A stretch of 64,000 nt of DNA from Hetaerina americana (taxonomy: Eukaryota; Arthropoda; Insecta; Odonata; Calopterygidae), in contig JAKTNV010000780.1 of the NCBI GenBank assembly GCA_022747635.1, forward strand, positions 1 through 64,000, given 5' to 3'. Of the stretch, positions 38,679 through 51,500 are shown one piece after another; positions within the stretch are counted from its first letter, which is position 1, and the number at the start of each line of letters is the position of its first letter. A program made the translations under genes and the position numbers. Below the pieces are notes generated by a model. The model was not told where the DNA came from, did not search any database, and worked only from the letters and a program-made list of their open reading frames with translations.

Positions 38679-41600
38679 GTGAAAATCTCACTCGACCCAA
38701 ATCAAACAAAAATGTTTCCATGGTGTGTATTTTTGTTCATTTTCATCAAATAAACAAAATAAAACCCAGAATAAATCCTGAAAGACAAGAAATGAGCATA
38801 AAAGATGCTTCAGCGCTAGAGTAAATGTTACTAAAATAACCCAAATTTCTAAAAATATTGCGAAAAACAACAATCTTCTGTTTTAGAGTGAATGTTTAGG
38901 TGTATAGAAGGCATTTATTTCATTTTTAGAAATTTTAATTTTTCACATTTTTCCATGAAAAGTGCCAATACCCCCCCCTTTGGGTTCTAGGTGAAAATCT
39001 CACTCGACCCAAATCAAACAAAAATGTTTCCATGGTGTGTATTGTTGTTCATTTTCATCAAATAAACAAAATAAAACCCAGAATAAATCCTGAAAGACAA
39101 GAAATGAGCATAAAAGATGCTTCAGCGCTAGTGTTAATGTTACTAAAAGAACCCAAATTTCTAAAAATATTGCGAAAAACAACAATCTTCTGTTTTAGAG
39201 TGAATGTTTGGGGTGTATGGAAGGCATTTATTTCATTTTTAGAAATTTTAAATTTTCACATTTTTCCATGAAAAGTGCCAATACCCCCCCTTTGGGTTCT
39301 AGATGAAAATCTCACTCGACACAAATCAAACAAAAATGTTTCCATGGTGTGTATTGTTGTTCATTTTCATCAAATAAACAAAATAAAACCCAGAATAAAT
39401 CCTGAAAGACAAGAAATGAGCATAAAAGATGCTTCAGCGCTAGTGTTAATGTTACTAAAAGAGCCCAAATTTCTAAAAATATTGCGAAAAACAACAATCT
39501 TCTGTTTTAGAGTGAATGTTTGGGGTGTATAGAAGGCATTTATTTCATTTTTAGAAATTTTAAATTTTCACATTTTTCCATGAAAAGTGCCAATACCCCC
39601 CCCTTTGGGTTCTAGGTGAAAATCTCACTCGACACAAATCAAACAAAAATGTTTCCATGGTGTGTATTGTTGTTCATTTTCATCAAATAAACAAAATAAA
39701 ACCCAGAATAAATCCTGAAAGACAAGAAATGAGCATAAAAGATGCTTCAGCGTTAGAGTTAATGTTACTAAAAGAACCCAAATTTCTAAAAATATTGCGA
39801 AAAACAACAATCTTCTGTTTTAGAGTGAATGTTTAGGTGTATAGAAGGCATTTATTTCATTTTTAGAAATTTTAATTTTTCACATTTTTCCATGAAAAGT
39901 GCCAATACCCCCCCCTTTGGGTTCTAGGTGAAAATCTCACTCGACACAAATCAAACAAAAATGTTTCCATGGTGTGTATTGTTGTTCATTTTCATCAAAT
40001 AAACAAAATAAAACCCAGAATAAATCCTGAAAGACAAGAAATGAGCATAAAAGATGCTTCAGCGCTAGTGTTAATGTTACTAAAAGAACCCAAATTTCTA
40101 AAAATATTGCGAAAAACAACAATCTTCTGTTTTAGAGTGAATGTTTGGGGTGTATAGAAGGCATTTATTTCATTTTTAGAAATTTTAAATTTTCACATTT
40201 TTCCATGAAAAATGCCAATACCCCCCCCTTTGGGTTCTAGGTGAAAATCTCACTCGACACAAATCAAACAAAAATGTTTCCATGGTGTGTATTGTTGTTC
40301 ATTTTCATCAAATAAACAAAATAAAACCCAGAATAAATCCTGAAAGACAAGAAATGAGCATAAAAGATGCCTCAGCGCTAGTGTTAATGTTACTAAAAGA
40401 ACCCAAATTTCTAAAAATATTGCGAAAAACAACAATCTTCTGTTTTAGAGTGAATGTTTGAGGTGTATAGAAGGCATTTATTTCATTTTTAGAAATTTTA
40501 ATTTTTCACATTTTTCCATGAAAAGTGCCAATACCCCCCCCTTTGGGTTCTAGGTGAAAATCTCACTCGACACAAATCAAACAAAAATGTTTCCATGGTG
40601 TGTATTGTTGATCATTTTCATCAAATAAACAAAATAAAACCCAGAATAAATCCTGAAAGACAAGAAATGGGCATAAAAGATGCTTCAGCGCTAGTGTTAA
40701 TGTTACTAAAAGAGCCAAAATTTCTAAAAATATTGCGAAAAACAACAATCTTCTGTTTTAGAGTGAATGTTTGAGGTGTATAGAAGGCATTTATTTCATT
40801 TTTAGAAATTTTAATTTTTCACATTTTTCCATGAAAAGTGCCAATACCCCCCCCTTTGGGTTCTAGGTGAAAATCTCACTCGACACAAATCAAACAAAAA
40901 TGTTTCCATGGTGTGTATTGTTGTTCATTTTCATCAAATAAACAAAATAAAACCCAGAATAAATCCGGAAAGACAAGAAATGAGCATAAAAGATGCTTCA
41001 GCGCTAGTGTTAATGTTACTAAAAGAGCCCAAATTTCTAAAAATATTGCGAAAAACAACAATCTTCTGTTTTAGAGTGAATGTTTTGGGTGTATAGAAGG
41101 CATTTATTTCATTTTTAGAAATTTTAAATTTTCACATTTTTCCATGAAAAGTGCCAATACCCCCCCCTTTGGGTTCTAGGTGAAAATCTCACTCGACACA
41201 AATCAAACAAAAATGTTTCCATGGTGTGTATTGTTGTTCATTTTCATCAAATAAACAAAATAAAACCCAGAATAAATCCTGAAAGACAAGAAATGAGCAT
41301 AAAAGATGCTTCAGCGGTAGTGTTAATGTTACTAAAAGAACCCAAATTTCTAAAAATATTGCGAAAAACAACAATCTTCTGTTTTAAGGTGAATGTTTGG
41401 GGTGTATAGAAGGCATTTATTTCATTTTTAGAAATTTTAAATTTTCACATTTTTCCATGAAAAGTGCCAATACCCCCCCCTTTGGGTTCTAGGTGAAAAT
41501 CTCACTCGACACAAATCAAACAAAAATGTTTCCATGGTGTGTATTGTTGTTCATTTTCATCAAATAAACAAAATAAAACCCAGAATAAATCCTGAAAGAC

Positions 41601-42742
41601 AAGAAATGAGCATAAAAGATGCCTCAGCGCTAGTGTTAATGTTACTAAAAGAACCCAAATTTCTAAAAATATTGCGAAAAACAACAATCTTCTGTTTTAG
41701 AGTGAATGTTTAGGTGTATAGAAGGCATTTATTTCATTTTTAGAAATTTTAATTTTTCACATTTTTCCATGAAAAGTGCCAATACCCCCCCCTTTGGGTT
41801 CTAGGTGAAAATCTCACTCGACACAAATCAAACAAAAATGTTTCCATGGTGTGTATTGTTGTTCATTTTCATCAAATTAACAAAATAAAACCCAGAATAA
41901 ATCCTGAAAGACAAGAAATGAGCATAAAAGATGCCTCAGCGCTAGTGTTAATGTTACTAAAAGAACCCAAATTTCTAAAAATATTGCGAAAAACAACAAT
42001 CTTCTGTTTTAGAGTGAATGTTTGAGGTGTATAGAAGGCATTTATTTCATTTTTAGAAATTTTAATTTTTCACATTTTTCCATGAAAAGTGCCAATACCC
42101 CCCCCTTTGGGTTCTAGGTGAAAATCTCACTCGACACAAATCAAACAAAAATGTTTCCATGGTGTGTATTGTTGTTCATTTTCATCAAATAAACAAAATA
42201 AAACCCAGAATAAATCCTGAAAGACAAGAAATGAGCATAAAAGATGCTTCAGCGCTAGTGTTAATGTTACTAAAAGAGCCTAAATTTCTAAAAATATTGC
42301 GAAAAACAACAATCTTCTGTTTTAGAGTGAATGTTTTGGGTGTATAGAAGGCATTTATTTCATTTTTAGAAATTTTAAATTTTCACATTTTTCCATGAAA
42401 AGTGCCAATACCCCCCCTTTGGGTTCTAGGTGAAAATCTCACTCGACACAAATCAAACAAAAATGTTTCCATGGTGTGTATTGTTGTTCATTTTCATCAA
42501 ATAAACAAAATAAAACCCAGAATAAATCCTGAAAGACAAGAAATGAGCATAAAAGATGCTTCAGCGCTAGTGTTAATGTTACTAAAAGAGCCCAAATTTC
42601 TAAAAATATTGCGAAAAACAACAATCTTCTGTTTTAGAGTGAATGTTTGGGGTGTATAGAAGGCATTTATTTCATTTTTAGAAATTTTAAATTTTCACAT
42701 TTTTCCATGAAAAGTGCCAATACCCCCCCCTTTGGGTTCTAG
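38054..42742 (+). repeat. 15-monomer segmental duplication, copy 1
   Basis: Fifteen consecutive monomers repeat at 45,558-50,244 with offset 7,502-7,504 (24 monomers). Differences are few: gtatttttg versus gtattgttg in the third monomer, gagccaaaa versus gagcccaaa at ~40,710, gcgttag versus gcgctag at ~39,750, the private ttcttttttgaaa at 47,673, and one missing A at ~48,857. Confidence 0.88.
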
Positions 42743-45245
42743 GTGAAAATCTCACTCGACACAAATCAAACAAAAATGTTTCCATGGTGTGTATTGTTGT
42801 TCATTTTCATCAAATAAACAAAATAAAACCCAGAATAAATCCTGAAAGACAAGAAATGAGCATAAAAGATGCTTCAGCGCTAGAGTTAATGTTACTAAAA
42901 GAACCCAAATTTCTAAAAATATTGCGAAAAACAACAATCTTCTGTTTTAGAGTGAATGTTTGGGGTGTATAGAAGGCATTTATTTCATTTTTAGAAATTT
43001 TAATTTTTCACATTTTTCCATGAAAAGTGCCAATACCCCCCCCCTTTGGGTTCTAGGTGAAAATCTCACTCGCCACAAATCAAACAAAAATGTTTCCATG
43101 GTGTGTATTGTTGTTCATTTTCATCAAATAAACAAAATAAAACCCAGAATTAATCCTGAAAGACAAGAAATGAGCATAAAAGATGCTTCAGCGCTAGTGT
43201 TAATGTTACTAAAAGAGCCCAAATTTCTAAAAATATTGCGAAAAACAACAATCTTCTGTTTTAGAGTGAATGTTTGGGGTGTATAGAAGGCATTTATTTC
43301 ATTTTTAGAAATTTTAAATTTTCACATTTTTCCATGAAAAGTGCCAATACCCCCCCCTTTGGGTTCTAGGTGAAAATCTCACTCGACACAAATCAAACAA
43401 AAATGTTTCCATGGTGTGTATTGTTGTTCATTTTCATCAAATAAACAAAATAAAACCCAGAATAAATCCTGAAAGACAAGAAATGAGCATAAAAGATGCT
43501 TCAGCGCTAGAGTTAATGTTACTAAAAGAGCCCAAATTTCTAAAAATATTGCGAAAAACAACAATCTTCTGTTTTAGAGTGAATGTTTGGGGTGTATGGA
43601 AGGCATTTATTTCATTTTTAGAAATTTTAAATTTTCACATTTTTCCATGAAAAGTGCCAATACCCCCCCTTTGGGTTCTAGATGAAAATCTCACTCGACA
43701 CAAATCAAACAAAAATGTTTCCATGGTGTGTATTGTTGTTCATTTTCATCAAATAAACAAAATAAAACCCAGAATAAATCCTGAAAGACAAGAAATGAGC
43801 ATAAAAGATGCTTCAGCGCTAGTGCTAATGTTACTAAAAGAGCCCAAATTTCTAAAAATATTGCGAAAAACAACAATCTTCTGTTTTAGAGTGAATGTTT
43901 GGGGTGTATAGAAGGCATTTATTTCATTTTTAGAAATTTTAAATTTTCACATTTTTCCATGAAAAGTGCCAATACCCCCCCCTTTGGGTTCTAGGTGAAA
44001 ATCTCACTCGACACAAATCAAACAAAAATGTTTCCATGGTGTGTATTGTTGTTCATTTTCATCAAATAAACAAAATAAAACCCAGAATAAATCCTGAAAG
44101 ACAAGAAATGAGCATAAAAGATGCTTCAGCGCTAGAGTTAATGTTACTAAAAGAACCCAAATTTCTAAAAATATTGCGAAAAACAACAATCTTCTGTTTT
44201 AGAGTGAATGTTTGGGGTGTATAGAAGGCATTTATTTCATTTTTAGAAATTTTAATTTTTCACATTTTTCCATGAAAAGTGCCAATACCCCCCCCTTTGG
44301 GTTCTAGGTGAAAATCTCACTCGACACAAATCAAACAAAAATGTTTTCATGGTGTGTATTGTTGTTCATTTTCATCAAATAAACAAAATAAAACCCAGAA
44401 TAAATCCTGAAAGACAAGAAATGAGCATAAAAGATGCTTCAGCGCTAGTGTTAATGTTACTAAAAGAGCCCTAATTTCTAAAAATATTGCGAAAAACAAC
44501 AATCTTCTGTTTTAGAGTGAATGTTTGGGGTGTATAGAAGGCATTTATTTCATTTTTAGAAATTTTAATTTTTCACATTTTTCCATGAAAAGTGCCAATA
44601 CCCCCCCCTTTGGGTTCTAGGTGAAAATCTCACTCGACACAAATCAAACAAAAATGTTTCCATGGTGTGTATTGTTGTTCATTTTCATCAAATAAACAAA
44701 ATAAAACCCAGAATAAATCCTGAAAGACAAGAAATGAGCATAAAAGATGCTTCAGCGCTAGTGTTAATGTTACTAAAAGAGCCCAAATTTCTAAAAATAT
44801 TGCGAAAAACAACAATCTTCTGTTTTAGAGTGAATGTTTGAGGTGTATAGAAGGCATTTATTTCATTTTTAGAAATTTTAATTTTTCACATTTTTCCATG
44901 AAAAGTGCCAATACCCCCCCCTTTGGGTTCTAGGTGAAAATCTCACTCGACACAAATCAAACAAAAATGTTTCCATGGTGTGTATTGTTGTTCATTTTCA
45001 TCAAATAAACAAAATAAAACCCAGAATAAATCCGGAAAGACAAGAAATGAGCATAAAAGATGCTTCAGCGCTAGTGTTAATGTTACTAAAAGAACCCAAA
45101 TTTCTAAAAATATTGCGAAAAACAACAATCTTCTGTTTTAGAGTGAATGTTTAGGTGTATAGAAGGCATTTATTTCATTTTTAGAAATTTTAATTTTTCA
45201 CATTTTTCCATGAAAAGTGCCAATACCCCCCCCTTTGGGTTCTAG
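38679..45245 (+). repeat. Expanded 21-monomer variant (6,567 bp)
   Basis: Starts as the 11-mer family, then carries a new series: gttgatcat/gaaatgggc, ccggaaag with gttttgggtg, gcggtagtg with ttttaaggtg, gcctcag/tttagg, caaattaac, gagcctaaa/gttttgggtg, 7-C gagccc. It then re-enters the family through gagttaatg, a 9-C ctcgccac monomer, the chimera at 43,370, ctagatgaaa, gagttaatg, gttttcatgg, gagccc and ccggaaag. The first monomer has private gagtaaatg and aaaataacc. Confidence 0.83.
43370..43681 (+). repeat. Chimeric monomer (gagttaatg + gagccc + tatggaagg)
   Basis: gagttaatg is normally coupled to gaaccc, and tatggaagg to the ctcgaccc or ctagatgaaa monomers. Here gagttaatg, gagccc and tatggaagg occur in one monomer, directly upstream of a 7-C ctagatgaaa monomer. 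This is the re-entry point into the 11-mer series after the expanded segment. Confidence 0.7.
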
Positions 45246-48200
45246 GTGAAAATCTCACTCGACCCAAATCAAACAAAAATGTTTCCATGGTGTGTATTTT
45301 TGTTCATTTTCATCAAATAAACAAAATAAAACCCAGAATAAATCCTGAAAGACAAGAAATGAGCATAAAAGATGCTTCAGCGCTAGAGTTAATGTTACTA
45401 AAAGAACCCAAATTTCTAAAAATATTGCGAAAAACAACAATCTTCTGTTTTAGAGTGAATGTTTAGGTGTATAGAAGGCATTTATTTCATTTTTAGAAAT
45501 TTTAATTTTTCACATTTTTCCATGAAAAGTGCCAATACCCCCCCCTTTGGGTTCTAGGTGAAAATCTCACTCGACACAAATCAAACAAAAATGTTTCCAT
45601 GGTGTGTATTGTTGTTCATTTTCATCAAATAAACAAAATAAAACCCAGAATAAATCCTGAAAGACAAGAAATGAGCATAAAAGATGCTTCAGCGCTAGTG
45701 TTAATGTTACTAAAAGAGCCCAAATTTCTAAAAATATTGCGAAAAACAACAATCTTCTGTTTTAGAGTGAATGTTTGAGGTGTATAGAAGGCATTTATTT
45801 CATTTTTAGAAATTTTAATTTTTCACATTTTTCCATGAAAAGTGCCAATACCCCCCCCTTTGGGTTCTAGGTGAAAATCTCACTCGACACAAATCAAACA
45901 AAAATGTTTCCATGGTGTGTATTGTTGTTCATTTTCATCAAATAAACAAAATAAAACCCAGAATAAATCCGGAAAGACAAGAAATGAGCATAAAAGATGC
46001 TTCAGCGCTAGTGTTAATGTTACTAAAAGAACCCAAATTTCTAAAAATATTGCGAAAAACAACAATCTTCTGTTTTAGAGTGAATGTTTAGGTGTATAGA
46101 AGGCATTTATTTCATTTTTAGAAATTTTAATTTTTCACATTTTTCCATGAAAAGTGCCAATACCCCCCCCTTTGGGTTCTAGGTGAAAATCTCACTCGAC
46201 CCAAATCAAACAAAAATGTTTCCATGGTGTGTATTGTTGTTCATTTTCATCAAATAAACAAAATAAAACCCAGAATAAATCCTGAAAGACAAGAAATGAG
46301 CATAAAAGATGCTTCAGCGCTAGAGTTAATGTTACTAAAAGAACCCAAATTTCTAAAAATATTGCGAAAAACAACAATCTTCTGTTTTAGAGTGAATGTT
46401 TAGGTGTATAGAAGGCATTTATTTCATTTTTAGAAATTTTAATTTTTCACATTTTTCCATGAAAAGTGCCAATACCCCCCCCTTTGGGTTCTAGGTGAAA
46501 ATCTCACTCGACCCAAATCAAACAAAAATGTTTCCATGGTGTGTATTGTTGTTCATTTTCATCAAATAAACAAAATAAAACCCAGAATAAATCCTGAAAG
46601 ACAAGAAATGAGCATAAAAGATGCTTCAGCGCTAGTGTTAATGTTACTAAAAGAACCCAAATTTCTAAAAATATTGCGAAAAACAACAATCTTCTGTTTT
46701 AGAGTGAATGTTTGGGGTGTATGGAAGGCATTTATTTCATTTTTAGAAATTTTAAATTTTCACATTTTTCCATGAAAAGTGCCAATACCCCCCCTTTGGG
46801 TTCTAGATGAAAATCTCACTCGACACAAATCAAACAAAAATGTTTCCATGGTGTGTATTGTTGTTCATTTTCATCAAATAAACAAAATAAAACCCAGAAT
46901 AAATCCTGAAAGACAAGAAATGAGCATAAAAGATGCTTCAGCGCTAGTGTTAATGTTACTAAAAGAGCCCAAATTTCTAAAAATATTGCGAAAAACAACA
47001 ATCTTCTGTTTTAGAGTGAATGTTTGGGGTGTATAGAAGGCATTTATTTCATTTTTAGAAATTTTAAATTTTCACATTTTTCCATGAAAAGTGCCAATAC
47101 CCCCCCCTTTGGGTTCTAGGTGAAAATCTCACTCGACACAAATCAAACAAAAATGTTTCCATGGTGTGTATTGTTGTTCATTTTCATCAAATAAACAAAA
47201 TAAAACCCAGAATAAATCCTGAAAGACAAGAAATGAGCATAAAAGATGCTTCAGCGCTAGAGTTAATGTTACTAAAAGAACCCAAATTTCTAAAAATATT
47301 GCGAAAAACAACAATCTTCTGTTTTAGAGTGAATGTTTAGGTGTATAGAAGGCATTTATTTCATTTTTAGAAATTTTAATTTTTCACATTTTTCCATGAA
47401 AAGTGCCAATACCCCCCCCTTTGGGTTCTAGGTGAAAATCTCACTCGACACAAATCAAACAAAAATGTTTCCATGGTGTGTATTGTTGTTCATTTTCATC
47501 AAATAAACAAAATAAAACCCAGAATAAATCCTGAAAGACAAGAAATGAGCATAAAAGATGCTTCAGCGCTAGTGTTAATGTTACTAAAAGAACCCAAATT
47601 TCTAAAAATATTGCGAAAAACAACAATCTTCTGTTTTAGAGTGAATGTTTGGGGTGTATAGAAGGCATTTATTTCTTTTTTGAAATTTTAAATTTTCACA
47701 TTTTTCCATGAAAAATGCCAATACCCCCCCCTTTGGGTTCTAGGTGAAAATCTCACTCGACACAAATCAAACAAAAATGTTTCCATGGTGTGTATTGTTG
47801 TTCATTTTCATCAAATAAACAAAATAAAACCCAGAATAAATCCTGAAAGACAAGAAATGAGCATAAAAGATGCCTCAGCGCTAGTGTTAATGTTACTAAA
47901 AGAACCCAAATTTCTAAAAATATTGCGAAAAACAACAATCTTCTGTTTTAGAGTGAATGTTTGAGGTGTATAGAAGGCATTTATTTCATTTTTAGAAATT
48001 TTAATTTTTCACATTTTTCCATGAAAAGTGCCAATACCCCCCCCTTTGGGTTCTAGGTGAAAATCTCACTCGACACAAATCAAACAAAAATGTTTCCATG
48101 GTGTGTATTGTTGATCATTTTCATCAAATAAACAAAATAAAACCCAGAATAAATCCTGAAAGACAAGAAATGGGCATAAAAGATGCTTCAGCGCTAGTGT

Positions 48201-50244
48201 TAATGTTACTAAAAGAGCCCAAATTTCTAAAAATATTGCGAAAAACAACAATCTTCTGTTTTAGAGTGAATGTTTGAGGTGTATAGAAGGCATTTATTTC
48301 ATTTTTAGAAATTTTAATTTTTCACATTTTTCCATGAAAAGTGCCAATACCCCCCCCTTTGGGTTCTAGGTGAAAATCTCACTCGACACAAATCAAACAA
48401 AAATGTTTCCATGGTGTGTATTGTTGTTCATTTTCATCAAATAAACAAAATAAAACCCAGAATAAATCCGGAAAGACAAGAAATGAGCATAAAAGATGCT
48501 TCAGCGCTAGTGTTAATGTTACTAAAAGAGCCCAAATTTCTAAAAATATTGCGAAAAACAACAATCTTCTGTTTTAGAGTGAATGTTTTGGGTGTATAGA
48601 AGGCATTTATTTCATTTTTAGAAATTTTAAATTTTCACATTTTTCCATGAAAAGTGCCAATACCCCCCCCTTTGGGTTCTAGGTGAAAATCTCACTCGAC
48701 ACAAATCAAACAAAAATGTTTCCATGGTGTGTATTGTTGTTCATTTTCATCAAATAAACAAAATAAAACCCAGAATAAATCCTGAAAGACAAGAAATGAG
48801 CATAAAAGATGCTTCAGCGGTAGTGTTAATGTTACTAAAAGAACCCAAATTTCTAAAATATTGCGAAAAACAACAATCTTCTGTTTTAAGGTGAATGTTT
48901 GGGGTGTATAGAAGGCATTTATTTCATTTTTAGAAATTTTAAATTTTCACATTTTTCCATGAAAAGTGCCAATACCCCCCCCTTTGGGTTCTAGGTGAAA
49001 ATCTCACTCGACACAAATCAAACAAAAATGTTTCCATGGTGTGTATTGTTGTTCATTTTCATCAAATAAACAAAATAAAACCCAGAATAAATCCTGAAAG
49101 ACAAGAAATGAGCATAAAAGATGCCTCAGCGCTAGTGTTAATGTTACTAAAAGAACCCAAATTTCTAAAAATATTGCGAAAAACAACAATCTTCTGTTTT
49201 AGAGTGAATGTTTAGGTGTATAGAAGGCATTTATTTCATTTTTAGAAATTTTAATTTTTCACATTTTTCCATGAAAAGTGCCAATACCCCCCCCTTTGGG
49301 TTCTAGGTGAAAATCTCACTCGACACAAATCAAACAAAAATGTTTCCATGGTGTGTATTGTTGTTCATTTTCATCAAATTAACAAAATAAAACCCAGAAT
49401 AAATCCTGAAAGACAAGAAATGAGCATAAAAGATGCCTCAGCGCTAGTGTTAATGTTACTAAAAGAACCCAAATTTCTAAAAATATTGCGAAAAACAACA
49501 ATCTTCTGTTTTAGAGTGAATGTTTGAGGTGTATAGAAGGCATTTATTTCATTTTTAGAAATTTTAATTTTTCACATTTTTCCATGAAAAGTGCCAATAC
49601 CCCCCCCTTTGGGTTCTAGGTGAAAATCTCACTCGACACAAATCAAACAAAAATGTTTCCATGGTGTGTATTGTTGTTCATTTTCATCAAATAAACAAAA
49701 TAAAACCCAGAATAAATCCTGAAAGACAAGAAATGAGCATAAAAGATGCTTCAGCGCTAGTGTTAATGTTACTAAAAGAGCCTAAATTTCTAAAAATATT
49801 GCGAAAAACAACAATCTTCTGTTTTAGAGTGAATGTTTTGGGTGTATAGAAGGCATTTATTTCATTTTTAGAAATTTTAAATTTTCACATTTTTCCATGA
49901 AAAGTGCCAATACCCCCCCTTTGGGTTCTAGGTGAAAATCTCACTCGACACAAATCAAACAAAAATGTTTCCATGGTGTGTATTGTTGTTCATTTTCATC
50001 AAATAAACAAAATAAAACCCAGAATAAATCCTGAAAGACAAGAAATGAGCATAAAAGATGCTTCAGCGCTAGTGTTAATGTTACTAAAAGAGCCCAAATT
50101 TCTAAAAATATTGCGAAAAACAACAATCTTCTGTTTTAGAGTGAATGTTTGGGGTGTATAGAAGGCATTTATTTCATTTTTAGAAATTTTAAATTTTCAC
50201 ATTTTTCCATGAAAAGTGCCAATACCCCCCCCTTTGGGTTCTAG
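45246..50244 (+). repeat. 11-mer HOR family plus copy 2 of the 15-monomer segment
   Basis: One gtatttttg monomer at 45,246, then the fifteen monomers shared with 38,054-42,742. Contains gttgatcat (~48,110), ccggaaag (~48,468), gcggtagtg (~48,817), ttttaaggtg (~48,886), caaattaac (~49,376) and gttttgggtg (~48,584 and ~49,834). The part from 46,495 recurs at 51,501 (offset ~5,004) and is mirrored at 60,010-64,000. Confidence 0.87.
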
Positions 50245-51500
50245 GTGAAAATCTCACTCGACACAAATCAAACAAAAATGTTTCCATGGTGTGTATTGTT
50301 GTTCATTTTCATCAAATAAACAAAATAAAACCCAGAATAAATCCTGAAAGACAAGAAATGAGCAGAAAAGATGCTTCAGCGCTAGTGTTAATGTTACTAA
50401 AAGAACCCAAATTTCTAAAAATATTGCGAAAAACAACAATCTTCAGTTTAAGAGTGAATGTCTGGGGTGTATAGAAGGCATTTATTTCATTTTTAGAAAT
50501 TTTAAATTTTCACATTTTTCCATGAAAAGTGCCAATACCCCCCCCTTTGGGTTCTAGGTGAAAATCTCACTCGACACAAATCAAACAAAAATGTTTCCAT
50601 GGTGTGTATTGTTGTTCATTTTCATCAAATAAACAAAATAAAACCCAGAATAAATCCTGAAAGACAAGAAATGAGCATAAAAGATGCTTCAGCGCTAGTG
50701 TTAATGTTACTAAAAGAACCCAAATTTCTAAAAATATTGCGAAAAACAACAATCTTCTGTTTTACAGTGAATGTTTGGGGTGTATAGAAGGCATTTATTT
50801 CATTTTTAGAAATTTTAATTTTTCACATTTTTCCATGAAAAGTGCCAATACCCCCCCCTTTGGGTTCTAGGTGAAAATCTCACTCGACACAAATCAAACA
50901 AAAATGTTTCCATGGTGTGTATTGTTGTTCATTTTCATCAAATAAACAAAATAAAACCCAGAATAAATCCTGAAAGACAAGAAATGAGCATAAAAGATGC
51001 TTCAGCGCTAGTGTTAATGTTACTAAAAGAGGCCAAATTTCTAAAAATATTGCGAAAAACAACAATCTTCAGTTTAAGAGTGAATGTCTGGGGTGTATAG
51101 AAGGCATTTATTTCATTTTTAGAAATTTTAAATTTTCACATTTTTCCATGAAAAGTGCCAATACCCCCCCCTTTGGGTTCTAGGTGAAAATCTCACTCGA
51201 CACAAATCAAACAAAAATGTTTCCATGGTGTGTATTGTTGTTCATTTTCATCAAATAAACAAAATAAAACCCAGAATAAATCCTGAAAGACAAGAAATGA
51301 GCATAAAAGATGCTTCAGCGCTAGTGTTAATGTTACTAAAAGAGGCCAATTTTCTAAAAATATTGCGAAAAACAACAATCTTCTGTTTTAGAGTGAATGT
51401 TTGGGGTGTATAGAAAGCATTTATTTCATTTTTAGAAATTTTAATTTTTCACATTTTTCCATGAAAAGTGCCAATACCCCTAGAACCCTTTGGGTTCTAG
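50245..51500 (+). repeat. Four-monomer block with 5'-domain markers
   Basis: Monomers: agcagaaaag with cagtttaag and tgtctgggg; tttacagtg; gaggcc with cagtttaag and tgtctgggg; gaggccaat followed by the palindromic variant at 51,480. gaggcc and the intact palindromic variant occur otherwise only at 4-9.2 kb, so this block shares ancestry with a domain more than 40 kb away. cagtttaag is unique to this block and its mirror. Confidence 0.82.
51480..51500. repeat. Palindromic linker, perfect copy
   Basis: Follows a gaggcc monomer, as in the 5-9 kb copies, but more than 42 kb away from them. Confidence 0.9.
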
